Source: Candidatus Rifleibacteriota bacterium (GTDB lineage: Bacteria > Muiribacteriota > Ozemobacteria > Ozemobacterales > Ozemobacteraceae). Taken from it: DNA of 64,000 nt. Numbering within the stretch: the stretch's first letter is position 1; each line of letters opens with the position of its first letter. Below are positions 35,201 through 44,471 of the stretch, piece after piece. Position numbers and translations under genes: made by a program. The notes under the pieces were generated by a model. That model was given only the letters and a program-made list of their open reading frames with translations. It ran no database searches and was not told the origin of the DNA. Location of the stretch: positions 104,387 to 168,386 of the forward strand of contig JAAYVD010000053.1 in assembly GCA_012517355.1 (NCBI GenBank), in the 5' to 3' direction.

Positions 35201-35389
35201 CTGGTCGAGGTTGACCATCCAGAGGGCGGCCAGGGCATGGTCGTGGTTCCGACGGGTCCGGGAAGGCCCCGGAGTCATATCGTAGACCACCCCGTCGATC
35301 AGCTCACCGCGGCCCTCATCATCCCAGGTGCAATAATCGCCATAGGTGTAGAGACGTTCCCCTCGTTTCTTCATCGCTGCCTTGGCCAT
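29220..35389 (-). pseudogene. Giant propeller/lectin adhesin-like gene (operon 2) with chimeric 5' end and two frameshifts
   Basis: If two homopolymer indels are ignored, one frame runs from ATG 35389 to 29220 (about 2055 residues). It starts with about 45 codons copied from an Uma2 gene (YTYGDYCTWDDEGRGELIDG), then joins propeller sequence near 35250. The prepilin segment of its paralogues is missing. Frameshifts lie at a G8 tract (34954-34961, minus-strand sense) and a C9 tract (33674-33682); removing one base from each restores the frame. Conserved scaffold motifs include MVFRPDGRYCY, ISADDSLLALF, VSPDGHRLIL and MRPFNRLHS. Inserted modules: F5/8-C-like (31680-32190), two LamG-like (30835-31490, 30170-30835) and a second F5/8-C-like (29725-30130), then C-terminal kelch repeats (GPSIYIFGG). 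It may be a decaying gene, a phase-variable gene or carry sequencing errors. Confidence 0.7.
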
Positions 35390-35683
35390 GTCACCCTCCA
35401 AAATGCCCAGATCCTTGTTCCCTCCCATGAAACCACGGGAGTCCCCCCTGGAGCAAGCATCCGGAAATGTTCCAGGCCCCGCGAAGGGAATCTGCCCTGG
35501 GCTGGTGGTGGTTCCGGCCTCCGGCGTCGGGATTCGGCATGCCGTGTACCTCACGGGATGCCCAACCCGGGGCAATAACAAACAGGAGCAAAAAATCGGA
35601 CAGTCCCGGGGAAAACTCTTTCCGGTGACAGAAGGTCCGGTTCCGAGCTAAAATGATAGTAGCGGGGGGGAGGAATGGATCCT
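35390..35683. other. Divergent control region between pilin operons 1 and 2
   Basis: Just under 300 bp separate the two divergently transcribed operons. The plus-strand promoter GTGACA-18 bp-TAAAAT is recognisable near the right end. Upstream of the minus gene I see only its ribosome-binding site (GGAGGG). The left part may have come with the Uma2 fragment. Confidence 0.5.
35625..35654 (+). promoter_or_regulatory. Sigma-70-type promoter for pilin operon 1
   Basis: GTGACA at 35625-35630 and TAAAAT at 35649-35654 are separated by 18 bp, followed by GGGAGGA 4-9 bp before ATG 35684. Confidence 0.6.
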
Positions 35684-38600
35684 ATGGACTTTGATGCGAA
35701 AAGAGCCCCTTTTGGTCCTGATCCTTTGCCGGGTGTGAGTTCCGCGCATTCCGTATCATGTCCCCGGAATTCCCGGAATTCGCGGACATCGGGGCCTGAT
35801 CACCGGCGCGATCGCGGGTTCTCCCTCCCCGAAGCGCTGGCCATGATCATCATCGCCAGCCTCTGCCTGGCTCCCATCGTGGGGACCATCGATTCGGGGC
35901 TCGGCCGCACCAAGAGCCTTGAGTTGAAGTCCTTCATGCAGAACGCGGCCGAGTCAAAGATGAACGACCTTCTCAACCGCGGCATGGTGGCCGGCGAAGC
36001 CCCCGTGGGAAGCGTCAAGACCCTGACCTACCCCAGTTCCGACCCCCAGTTCACCTTCATCATGCGCGTCGAGGTCGTCTCCAGCGTCATCGCCTCTGGG
36101 CTCGGCGATATCAACCCCGCCATCGAGGGGCTCCAACACCCTGATACCAAGGCCGTCTCCATCGAGATCGGGCAACTGGCCACGGAACCCATCGTCGCTT
36201 CGGTGTCGCTGTTCTCGCTCTTCTGCCCGCCGCCCCCCCCGCCCGACCGGCTGTGGGCCTGCTCGCCGGAGAAGAAGAAAGTCTACTGCCTCAACCCCTT
36301 CACCCACGACGTCATCGACCAGTTCTCGACCACCGAGACCCCATGCCATCTGGCCATCCACCCCAGCGGAAAATGGGCGGCCGTGAAGTGCGCCAGCAAG
36401 ATCATGCTCCTGGGCATCGACCCCTCGTCCGGGAACTACGGAGTGTTTTCGCTGGCCTACGATGCCGGTGCCACCGTCGTGTGCGGCAACCTCACCACCG
36501 AAAGCGCCTACAACAACACCCTCCTGGACCGCGGCATCGTCTTCCGCTCCGACGGCAAGTATCTCTATTTCACGACACACAGTGGCCCTTCCAAGATCCG
36601 CATCCTTGAGGTTCCCCCCCTCCTCCCCGGGCTCTTCACCTTCCACGCGGATATGCCTTTGAACAGCGACGTTTCCCTCAAGCTGGTCCTCCTCCAGGAC
36701 GGCAACCTCGCCGTGGCCCAGGATGCCAACACTGGGCCGGTGATTCCTCTCCTGAACACCTTCACTCACGTTTCCCGTGATATCCAGATCGGGTCGACCA
36801 CCCAATATGCCGTCGGCGGCAGCCCCGATGGGCTCGAAATGTATGCCCGCCTCTCCAGCAACAACCTGGCCGCGGTCTGGCCCGACACCCCCACCATCGC
36901 CACCGCGGGCACCATGGCCGGGAACTTCTCGCCCGGCGCGGTCAACGCCCAGGCCGACTTGGTTGTCACTCCAGACGGGAAATGGATTCTCCTCCCGGAT
37001 TCCGACACCGGCGGCAGCCCCGTCGGCGTCAATGCCATTCGCCTCCCCCTCCGTGCCAACACCCTCGCCGACACCAACTACACCTGGAACACCGTCGGGG
37101 CCAAGGGCGACAACAACCCCATCACCGAGATCCAACTCAGCCCGTTCCGAAACGAGGTTATCGCCAAGTCGGGAAAATACAATGTTTCGGCCGGCAACTA
37201 CGGCAACCGGGTTCATTTCGCCTCCTGGCGCAGCCTCGCCGCCGGAGCCTATGTCTCGACCCCCATTCCCAACCGGGAGTATCTCTTCGAGATCTCTGAT
37301 TTCGAGGGGCGCCTCGCCGAATATGCCTACATCGCCTGTTCCGATGGGGTCACCCACACATTGCAGGCCATCGACATCTACGGCGGCGACAACGGCCGCG
37401 CCGAGGCCAACAAGACCCTGACCCTGGCCCGCCGCCCCACCGGCGTCGCCTTCACCGCCGGCGGCGACCGGGCGGTCGTTTCCTACAACGATACCGGCTT
37501 CCCCCCCGCCAACCTCGACGTCTTCGCCGACTCCCTGGCCACCTTTTCCCCCACCCTCGTCTACCCCGGCAACGGCAAGGCCACCCAGTCGGCGTATCTG
37601 CTCGACCGCAGCCTGCTGGTCCTGACCGAGGACACCAATTGCACCTGCAAGTTCTGGGGCATGCCCCCGGGCACCGTCGGCGTCGCCTCCCACGTCAACG
37701 GGTTCGTCCTCTACGAGGCCGATACCATGGGCAACCTGATCGCCGCCCCGAAGCTGAGTCTGGGCCTCGATTATTCCGCGGGCTGGCGCGTGAAGGACGT
37801 GGTGCCCACGCACCGCTCGGCCGGGGCCTACGTGCTATGGAGCAACGTCAACGCCACCGGCACCGTTCTCGCCTGGATCGCCTCCAGCACCGAGCCGGGC
37901 TTCAACGGCGGCACCTCGAACTTCCGGGTGCTGGGCCTGTGGAACGGCATGTATGAAAGCTTCCCCGAGGGCCGGCCGACGCGAATGGCCCTCTCCCGCG
38001 ACGACACCCTGCTGGCCCTCTACGACCCCGTCGGGGTGGGAGGCCGCCAGATCGTCCGGATCTACGACCTGAACAACAGCAAACTGCCCATCCAGACCGG
38101 CATGAACCGGATCCAGTACTGGGAAGGCACCCTGGGCTCCACCCAGGATGCCTCGAACACCTACCAGGCCTATCCCCGCCCCTCGACCGTGCCGATCAAC
38201 ATGAAGCAGACCATCACCGGCAACGGCCCCGCCTGGGGAGCCGCTTTCAACGAGGACTGGCCGGCGTGGTGCGACGACACCGTCTGTGCCACCCATTCGG
38301 TCTACCTTTGCTATTCGGGATTCTGGAACCACCCCCAGATCGCCGGCATCGGCAACCGTACGACCGACGCCTTCCGGGTCGGGGGGGCCTTCGGCTATCT
38401 CACCAATGCCGCGATCACGGGCCGGACCGGGGGCATCCACTGGAGGGACGAGCCCGGGGAAGCCCTGGTCAAATACAACCTGACCTCGGAGTTCACCGCC
38501 ACGGGTTCGACGCTTCTGCTCCTCGACCTCATTTCCGCCGACACCGCCTATAACAACCGATGGGGGTACAAGACCACGGTCAATGACCAACCTACCACCG

Positions 38601-41600
38601 GAACTCGGGTGGGCGGTGACTACGAACCCCCGACCATGCCGGTCACATCGGGGGAGACCGAACCCTTCAAGGCCGTCGGGCGACGCGACACCAAGGCCTT
38701 CCATTCCCGCCCCGGTCTGGTGGGAAGCATCACCCTGTGGCTGGCCTCGAACGGCGACCGGGGCAAGATGACCTTCTACCGGGATCTTTACCTGCCCATT
38801 CTCATCGGCGTCTATCCCGACGATGGGGGCATCCTGCAACTCAGGGCCGAGGCCTGTTTCCCGACCACCCTCGTCTGGAGCGGGTCAAAAAAGCTCGAGG
38901 CGGGAGGGTACAGTGTCGGCGGGGTGACCGCTTCCACCGAGGTCCAGGATGTGGAGGTCTCCCCCGACGGGCGCCGGCTCCTGGTCGTCCTCGACAACCC
39001 CAGCAAGCTGGTCATCTTCGACGTGTCCGGCTCCCTGACCGCCCCTTACCTCGATTTCGGGGATAATGGGGGCCAACTGACCAAGCTCAATGAGATCAAC
39101 CTGCCCGCAGGCCCGCGGGAGATCGCCGTCCGGCCGTTCAACTCCTTCCGCCGGAACTTCGATGTCTGGCTCCCGACCCCGATCGTCACCACGGGGGGTT
39201 CCACCCTCGGGCCCGGCTGCGGCAACAACCGGGCGGTCATGGCCAGTTCGGGCATCATCCTGGCCGGCGGCTCCCACGGCGCTTCCGGCGTGGCCTCCCC
39301 GGAGGTCAGGCTGTTTGAACCGCTCACCAATGCGGTCACCGCCCTCCCCGACCTCGGCGGGGCGGTCAGCCACCCGGGCGTGGTGGCCGTCAACGACGAG
39401 GTGCTGGTCCTTGGAGGAAACGACGGGGCGGGCAACGCCTTCGCCACGGTCCAGGCCACCGCCAATGGGGCCTGGGAAACGCGGTGGCCCTTGCAGTCCG
39501 ACAACAACGCCAGCAATTATCCCGTCTCCAACCAGGCCGCCGGCCTGACGCCCCACGGCATCGGCATGGCCGGCGGGGTCACCATGGGCACAGGGATGCT
39601 CACGATCGCCGACAACGGCAACTTCGCGGGTCTCGGTCTGACGACCGGCGGCACCGTGACCGTCGCGGCCGCCGACATCCAGTTCGGTGCCATGGGGGCC
39701 GTCTGGTTGCACCCCATCACCATCGGTGCCAACACGAGCTTCATCGCCAGTTTCACCACCCTCACCAAGGAAAAGGACGGCCTGTGCTTCGTCGTCCAGA
39801 CCATCGGCCCCAATGCCTGTGGCTCCAACGACAGAGACATGGGGTATGCCGGCTACCAGACCTCCGCCGTTTTTGATCAGAATCCCGGCAAGAGCGTCGC
39901 CGTCTGGATGGACAATCACGACAACGGTTCCCCCTGGGACCACAACTCCACCCCGGAAGTCGCCATCGTCAAAGACGGTGGCGGGGCCAATGCGGGAGCG
40001 CTCACCCTCCAATACAATCTGAACATCAACACCTCCTGGTATGACGACGGCACCACCGCCCGGACCAACTATTGGTGGGTCGTCTACGATGGGCAGAGGA
40101 ATACCTTCGACGTCTGGATGAACAACTCCACGACCGGCGGAAACAACCCCGAGGTGGCCACCCACGTCATCAAGGATTGCGTTTTCGATATCTCCTCCAT
40201 GGGCACCTCGGCCTGGTTCGGGTTCACCGGCGGGCAGAACGGCACCCTGATCTCGGTGACCGACTTCAGTCTCTCGGTCTGGGAACCCCCAGCCCTTTCG
40301 AATGTCTTTACCCGGACCAATTTTTCCTCGTGGCCCGGGGGGTTCACCGTGGGCGGAACCCCCTCGATGCCAACTCAGGCCGGGAGTTCGGTGAAGCTCC
40401 AATCCGACGGGACAGGAGACCGGGGCGGCCTGTGGTGGGGAACGGGGCAGACCCTCAGCGCGAACACCTGTTTCCAGGCATCGTTCAGCTTTCACATCGC
40501 CAAGACTTCCGCGACCACCCATTCCGCCCACGGGATGACCTTCGCGGTCCGGGGCGATTTGAACACGCTCTACGGGGCGTATGGGCAGAATTCCAAGGGC
40601 TATGAAGGCATCGCCAACAGCTTTGCGGTTCCATTCGACACGATAAACTACTCCGAAGGGGAAGTTTCCAACAACTGGATCGGGATTCTAAAAAACGGCG
40701 ACTTGTCCCCATCTTACGGCATTGGGGTTGCCGAGGAACTGGATGCTGGAACCCCCTATTACGGCTGGGTGGAGTACCTGGGGCCGGCCCGCCTCCTGAG
40801 ATTCTATTGGGGAGGCTCCTCGGCGGTCAAGCCCACCAACCCCTTGTTCTCCTTCATGTTCTCGTCCACCTTGTCCAGCCTGGTCGGGGCGACCGGGTAT
40901 TTCGGCTTCACCGCGGAGGCGGGTGACTCCAGTTCGGACGGCGCGGGAAATCACTACGTCGACTCCTTCCGCCTTGACCTCGGGGACATCCCGGTCCTCA
41001 GCACCCAGGTGCTCTCCAATTTCAAGGCATACTACCCCACCGCCGTTGCATCGACGACTGGTGGGCTCCCGAGCAACTTGATCGGTCATTACAGACTTGA
41101 TGAGACCACCGGCGCAACCACTGCCCTTGATTCAGCAGGATCAAGACATGGTTCAATCAACGGAATTCCCACCTTCGTGACGGGTGTAAGCAAGAATTGT
41201 GTAACCCTCAACGGGTCAAACCAATGGATAACAATCAATCCATCCTACGATCTGACGGGTGGAGGTTTTACCGCCATGGCGTGGGTCTGGCTGAATTCCG
41301 GATCTCAGAAGAAGATCATTTCAAAATGGGACGACAATACCGGTTGCAAACAATTTCAGATTCAGGTCAACGCGTCCTCGTTCGTCAGCTTCGAGGTCAT
41401 GCAGGCCAATGGAACCAATGTATTAGCCAACACCAGCGCCACATTCCCAACAGGGCAATGGGTCCACTTGGCTGCGGTGGCCGATCCGAGCGGGCCAACC
41501 CTTCTCATTTATAGGAATGGCTTTCCAGATACCCTGAGTCCTGACCCTTCCTGGGATGGAACGATCAAGTCGGAAACAGGGAACATGGACATCGGCCGTA

Positions 41601-42226
41601 AACCAAACCCCGCCGATTACTGGAACGGAAAAATCGATGATGTCCAAATCTACAACCGCGCCCTGAGCCAAACCGAAATCCAGAGAGCCATGAATGGCGG
41701 AACAGCCTTTGGTGAAACCCTCGACAGCACGCCGCTGACCCATGCGGCACCGACTCAGCCCATGCGCGACGGGGTCCTGGTCAACCACTTCAGCCGCAAG
41801 GCCGGCAAGTGGTATCTCTACCTTGTCGGCGGTGGCACCGCCACCACCCCCGGCACCCAGGCTGGGGCCATGGTCTACCGGTATGATTTCGACAACCCTG
41901 GTGGCGGGTGGGTGGCCCAGAGCATGGCCAACTTCGACGGTACCGTCGCCGCGCCGGAGGTCACCGCCCGCACCGCCGTCGCCGCCTGCTCCTGGGGCGA
42001 GGAGATCTTCATCTTCGGCGGCCTGTCCAACAACGGCGTCCAGAGCTACGCCATCGCTTACAACCCCGACACCGGCAAATTCAGGCAACTCAGTGCCGTC
42101 CCCCCCCCCGCCCGCTGTTTCAGCGCCGCCATTCCCTCCGGCCCCTTCATCTACCTGTTCGGCGGCGCCACCAGCCGCAACGGGCTCACCGACGGCATCA
42201 ACAGCATCTATCGGTACAAACCATGA
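35684..42226 (+). CDS. Giant prepilin-propeller-lectin fusion, putative pilus-tip adhesin (operon 1)
   Basis: The product has about 2180 residues. A roughly 44-residue basic leader ends RDRG before FSLPEALAMIIIASLCLAPIVG, a prepilin signal with E5, followed by a GspI/PilV-like helix. Propeller sequence follows, with motifs shared with the giants at 52724 and 29220: HLAIHPSGKWAAVKC, DRGIVFRSDGKYLYF, LSRDDTLLALYD, VSPDGRRLLVVLD, AVRPFNSF. A kelch blade near 39590 is interrupted by two L-type-lectin-like modules (39590-41010) and a LamG-like module (41079-41703); kelch repeats resume (SWGEEIFIFGG, GPFIYLFGG). It probably uses GspI-like assembly to display the adhesin at a tip. ATG 35684 is preferred to 35675, which sits too close to the GGAGGA. 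A C8 tract (36233-36240) and a C10 tract (42110-42119) are in frame. Confidence 0.85.
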   Translation: MDFDAKRAPFGPDPLPGVSSAHSVSCPRNSRNSRTSGPDHRRDRGFSLPEALAMIIIASLCLAPIVGTIDSGLGRTKSLELKSFMQNAAESKMNDLLNRGMVAGEAPVGSVKTLTYPSSDPQFTFIMRVEVVSSVIASGLGDINPAIEGLQHPDTKAVSIEIGQLATEPIVASVSLFSLFCPPPPPPDRLWACSPEKKKVYCLNPFTHDVIDQFSTTETPCHLAIHPSGKWAAVKCASKIMLLGIDPSSGNYGVFSLAYDAGATVVCGNLTTESAYNNTLLDRGIVFRSDGKYLYFTTHSGPSKIRILEVPPLLPGLFTFHADMPLNSDVSLKLVLLQDGNLAVAQDANTGPVIPLLNTFTHVSRDIQIGSTTQYAVGGSPDGLEMYARLSSNNLAAVWPDTPTIATAGTMAGNFSPGAVNAQADLVVTPDGKWILLPDSDTGGSPVGVNAIRLPLRANTLADTNYTWNTVGAKGDNNPITEIQLSPFRNEVIAKSGKYNVSAGNYGNRVHFASWRSLAAGAYVSTPIPNREYLFEISDFEGRLAEYAYIACSDGVTHTLQAIDIYGGDNGRAEANKTLTLARRPTGVAFTAGGDRAVVSYNDTGFPPANLDVFADSLATFSPTLVYPGNGKATQSAYLLDRSLLVLTEDTNCTCKFWGMPPGTVGVASHVNGFVLYEADTMGNLIAAPKLSLGLDYSAGWRVKDVVPTHRSAGAYVLWSNVNATGTVLAWIASSTEPGFNGGTSNFRVLGLWNGMYESFPEGRPTRMALSRDDTLLALYDPVGVGGRQIVRIYDLNNSKLPIQTGMNRIQYWEGTLGSTQDASNTYQAYPRPSTVPINMKQTITGNGPAWGAAFNEDWPAWCDDTVCATHSVYLCYSGFWNHPQIAGIGNRTTDAFRVGGAFGYLTNAAITGRTGGIHWRDEPGEALVKYNLTSEFTATGSTLLLLDLISADTAYNNRWGYKTTVNDQPTTGTRVGGDYEPPTMPVTSGETEPFKAVGRRDTKAFHSRPGLVGSITLWLASNGDRGKMTFYRDLYLPILIGVYPDDGGILQLRAEACFPTTLVWSGSKKLEAGGYSVGGVTASTEVQDVEVSPDGRRLLVVLDNPSKLVIFDVSGSLTAPYLDFGDNGGQLTKLNEINLPAGPREIAVRPFNSFRRNFDVWLPTPIVTTGGSTLGPGCGNNRAVMASSGIILAGGSHGASGVASPEVRLFEPLTNAVTALPDLGGAVSHPGVVAVNDEVLVLGGNDGAGNAFATVQATANGAWETRWPLQSDNNASNYPVSNQAAGLTPHGIGMAGGVTMGTGMLTIADNGNFAGLGLTTGGTVTVAAADIQFGAMGAVWLHPITIGANTSFIASFTTLTKEKDGLCFVVQTIGPNACGSNDRDMGYAGYQTSAVFDQNPGKSVAVWMDNHDNGSPWDHNSTPEVAIVKDGGGANAGALTLQYNLNINTSWYDDGTTARTNYWWVVYDGQRNTFDVWMNNSTTGGNNPEVATHVIKDCVFDISSMGTSAWFGFTGGQNGTLISVTDFSLSVWEPPALSNVFTRTNFSSWPGGFTVGGTPSMPTQAGSSVKLQSDGTGDRGGLWWGTGQTLSANTCFQASFSFHIAKTSATTHSAHGMTFAVRGDLNTLYGAYGQNSKGYEGIANSFAVPFDTINYSEGEVSNNWIGILKNGDLSPSYGIGVAEELDAGTPYYGWVEYLGPARLLRFYWGGSSAVKPTNPLFSFMFSSTLSSLVGATGYFGFTAEAGDSSSDGAGNHYVDSFRLDLGDIPVLSTQVLSNFKAYYPTAVASTTGGLPSNLIGHYRLDETTGATTALDSAGSRHGSINGIPTFVTGVSKNCVTLNGSNQWITINPSYDLTGGGFTAMAWVWLNSGSQKKIISKWDDNTGCKQFQIQVNASSFVSFEVMQANGTNVLANTSATFPTGQWVHLAAVADPSGPTLLIYRNGFPDTLSPDPSWDGTIKSETGNMDIGRKPNPADYWNGKIDDVQIYNRALSQTEIQRAMNGGTAFGETLDSTPLTHAAPTQPMRDGVLVNHFSRKAGKWYLYLVGGGTATTPGTQAGAMVYRYDFDNPGGGWVAQSMANFDGTVAAPEVTARTAVAACSWGEEIFIFGGLSNNGVQSYAIAYNPDTGKFRQLSAVPPPARCFSAAIPSGPFIYLFGGATSRNGLTDGINSIYRYKP
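35748..35785 (+). repeat. GGAATTCC-containing repeat inside the giant gene's leader
   Basis: Matches the reverse complement of 25993-26027 (TATCATGTCCCCGGAATTCC core). It encodes part of the unusually long leader peptide, suggesting that the leader was extended by this sequence. Confidence 0.7.
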
Positions 42227-42891
42227 GGACACCCCACCCCATTCCCCCGGGGCCTTCCCCCGCCCGCCTCCAGCCGGGGCCGGCCCGAACCTGCGTGGGA
42301 GCGGTCTTCCCGCCGCGACCCGGGCGGCGGGCCGGCTTCACCTTCATGGACATCCTCAGCGCCATCATGATCATCGCCGTCGTCTCCAGCATCGCCATCC
42401 CCACCATCTCGGGCTTCTTCGCCACCCAGCAGGCCGCCTCCCAGGCCGCCCTCCTGGTCAACGACGTTCGCCTCGCCCGCGCCACTGCCATCGAAAACCA
42501 AGGCTACACCCGGATTCTGTTCCGGGCCGATCTCACCGGCTGGATCGTCCAGGAACTCGTCGACGGGAGCGGGCTCCCCGTCCAGACCGAAGGTTCAGTC
42601 GTCTTCTCCGAGGACCCCGACATCTACAACGAGACCGCCCCGGACTGGCGCAGCATCCTCGACGGGGCCGCCCGCGAACTCGATTCCGAGACCACCCTGG
42701 CCCTCAGCAAGGCCCCTCCCGCATCCATCTTCTTCCGGTACGACGGCCTGATCGTCAACTCACCCTATTATGACGCCCTGCCCATCCAGGTCCGACGGGC
42801 CACCTTCACCTACGGCGACGCGGCCCTCCAGGTCGACATCACCCCCGCCGGCGCCGTCGAAAGCGTCGAGTATTTCCGCGATGATTACTGA
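42223..42891 (+). CDS. GspH/FimU-like minor pseudopilin (operon 1)
   Basis: The product has 222 residues. A long Pro/Arg leader of about 37 residues ends GRRAG before FTFMDILSAIMIIAVVSSIAIP. The residue at mature position 5 is aspartate instead of the usual glutamate. SQAALLVNDVRLARATAIENQG is the GspH/FimT helix-turn region. The C-terminus ITPAGAVESVEYFRDDY matches the paralogues at 28092 and 50704. The start overlaps the stop of the giant gene (ATGA). An aspartate can still be charged, so helix pairing during assembly may be retained. Confidence 0.85.
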   Translation: MRTPHPIPPGPSPARLQPGPARTCVGAVFPPRPGRRAGFTFMDILSAIMIIAVVSSIAIPTISGFFATQQAASQAALLVNDVRLARATAIENQGYTRILFRADLTGWIVQELVDGSGLPVQTEGSVVFSEDPDIYNETAPDWRSILDGAARELDSETTLALSKAPPASIFFRYDGLIVNSPYYDALPIQVRRATFTYGDAALQVDITPAGAVESVEYFRDDY

Positions 42892-43510
42892 CCCGATCAC
42901 CCGACTGCCGCCCGGCCGTTTCTTCGGTCGGGGGTTCAGCCTCGTCGAGGTGGTGGTCGCCACCACCGTCATGGCCCTGATGATCGTCTCCTTCCTGTCG
43001 TTCGTGCAGTTCGCCGGCGACGCCTGGGAACGCAGCCAGATGACCATCAACCTGGTCAGCGAGGCCAACCTGGTCCTCGACTTCATCGAACGCGAGCTGG
43101 ACGGAGCCGTCGCGGTCGACGTCCCCCAACCCGGCGACCCGGCCACCTATACCCTGCGCTATGGCAAGTGGGTCTACGACGGGGTCTCCCCCCCCCCGGC
43201 CTCCCTCACCTTCGAGGTGGTCTGGCCCTACGCCTGGACCGGGGTGGCCACCACCACGCTGATGGCCCGGATCCTGACCACGGGCGACCCCCGCTTCACG
43301 GGCTCGGGTTGGGCCACCGGTAACACCGTCACCAACAACACCGTGGATGTCGACCGTTACAACTACGAACTCGGGCGCCACATCGCCAGCTTTGCGGTCC
43401 GTCGACTGGGCTCGCGCAAACTGGAGGTGGCCGTCCAGGTCAGCGTGACCCGGGCCGAGGACGAGATCGCCCAGGAACTCCTGGTCACGCGGGAAATGCT
43501 GCTGCATTGA
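42881..43510 (+). CDS. GspJ/PilW-like minor pseudopilin (operon 1)
   Basis: The product has 209 residues. The leader MITDPITRLPPGRFFGRG is followed by FSLVEVVVATTVMALMIVSFLSF with G at -1 and E at +5. DAWERSQMTINLVSEANLVLDFIERELDGA corresponds to the PilW/GspJ pattern after the helix. A C10 tract at 43188-43197 encodes prolines. It overlaps the GspH-like stop by 11 bp. The C-terminal VAVQVSVTRAEDEIAQELLVTREMLLH is predicted strand-rich. Confidence 0.87.
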   Translation: MITDPITRLPPGRFFGRGFSLVEVVVATTVMALMIVSFLSFVQFAGDAWERSQMTINLVSEANLVLDFIERELDGAVAVDVPQPGDPATYTLRYGKWVYDGVSPPPASLTFEVVWPYAWTGVATTTLMARILTTGDPRFTGSGWATGNTVTNNTVDVDRYNYELGRHIASFAVRRLGSRKLEVAVQVSVTRAEDEIAQELLVTREMLLH

Positions 43511-43521
43511 AGGGAGCCCGG

Positions 43522-44205
43522 ATGGACCACCTCACCGACCGCCCCGCCCCCGTTCCGCCCCCGCGCCCCTGGAAGCGCCGGGCCGGTATGGCCGGCCTGA
43601 TCATCGTCATCATCGTCCTCGGCTACATGATGAACATCTCGATGAGTCATTCCTATTACGTGCAGGCCGAGATGCGGGCCCGGGCCTCCCGTGACAACAG
43701 CCGCAAGGCCTACTACGCCGCCCTGGCCGGGATCAACTTCGTCCTTTCACGCCTGCGCCTCGACACCAACAACACCTACGTCACCATCGAAAACCGGCTG
43801 TATTTCGCCAGAACGGTCGATTCGACCGGGCACAATTGCCCCTGGATGACGGGCGCCTATACCGCCGCCAACAACATCGGAGGCGAAGTGGCCAGCGATA
43901 CCTACCGCTGCTACAACACCTTCACCCAGAACCTCGACACCAATCCCGCCGAGTATCTCTTTCTCCTCAACACCTACCCTGGGCCGGCCGCCGCCTCCGA
44001 ATACCTCGTGAAATGCCAGGGCATCTACCAGGACCTGGTGGGCGGCAACACCTACCGGGCGCAGCTCTGGGCCAAGATCTTCATCGACACCGGCTCCCGC
44101 TTCCTGTCGCTGGTCACCTACCGGTCGATGCCCGTCCAGAAGCTGACCCCCGACAACGCCGGCCTCGAACCCGACGACTTCTGGGACTGGCAGAACCTCG
44201 AATAG
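43522..44205 (+). CDS. GspK/PilX-like minor pseudopilin (operon 1)
   Basis: The product has 227 residues. The leader ends KRRAG before MAGLIIVIIVLGYMMNISMSHSYYVQAEM. The helix lacks E5 and carries an internal helix-capping pattern, as in GspK/PilX. The next segment, SRKAYYAALAGINFVLSRL, matches the paralogues' RAAALAGVGYVVAQM and QARVAAMSGVQFYIGCL. The C-terminus has the shared MPVQKLTPD motif. ATG 43522 is preferred over the upstream TTG because AAGGGAG is well spaced from it. Last gene of the operon. Confidence 0.8.
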   Translation: MDHLTDRPAPVPPPRPWKRRAGMAGLIIVIIVLGYMMNISMSHSYYVQAEMRARASRDNSRKAYYAALAGINFVLSRLRLDTNNTYVTIENRLYFARTVDSTGHNCPWMTGAYTAANNIGGEVASDTYRCYNTFTQNLDTNPAEYLFLLNTYPGPAAASEYLVKCQGIYQDLVGGNTYRAQLWAKIFIDTGSRFLSLVTYRSMPVQKLTPDNAGLEPDDFWDWQNLE

Positions 44206-44471
44206 GTTGTTCCCCGGGCTGACCATTGACCTCGCGAAGGTCTTTCCCCCAAAGCCCAAGATCATCCGGGAGCGTCCGGCCCCCTATCAGGCACCCCGGC
44301 CGAAGGCCGCCCGCTGACCACCCCGCCGCGCCCGCTGACACCTGGGGCAGTCGTCCGGCCACTCCCCGGTCAGCCCAGGGCTCCCGGCCTTCCAGGACCG
44401 TTTCTCTCCCCCGGCCAACGACCGGGGGGGAGGCTCGATGGACCTCGACGGAGGAGGGAAGCGGCTTGCCC
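44206..44471. other. Convergent intergenic region
   Basis: About 265 bp between the operon-1 end and the convergent SpeE-like pseudogene; no terminator or gene recognised. Confidence 0.5.
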
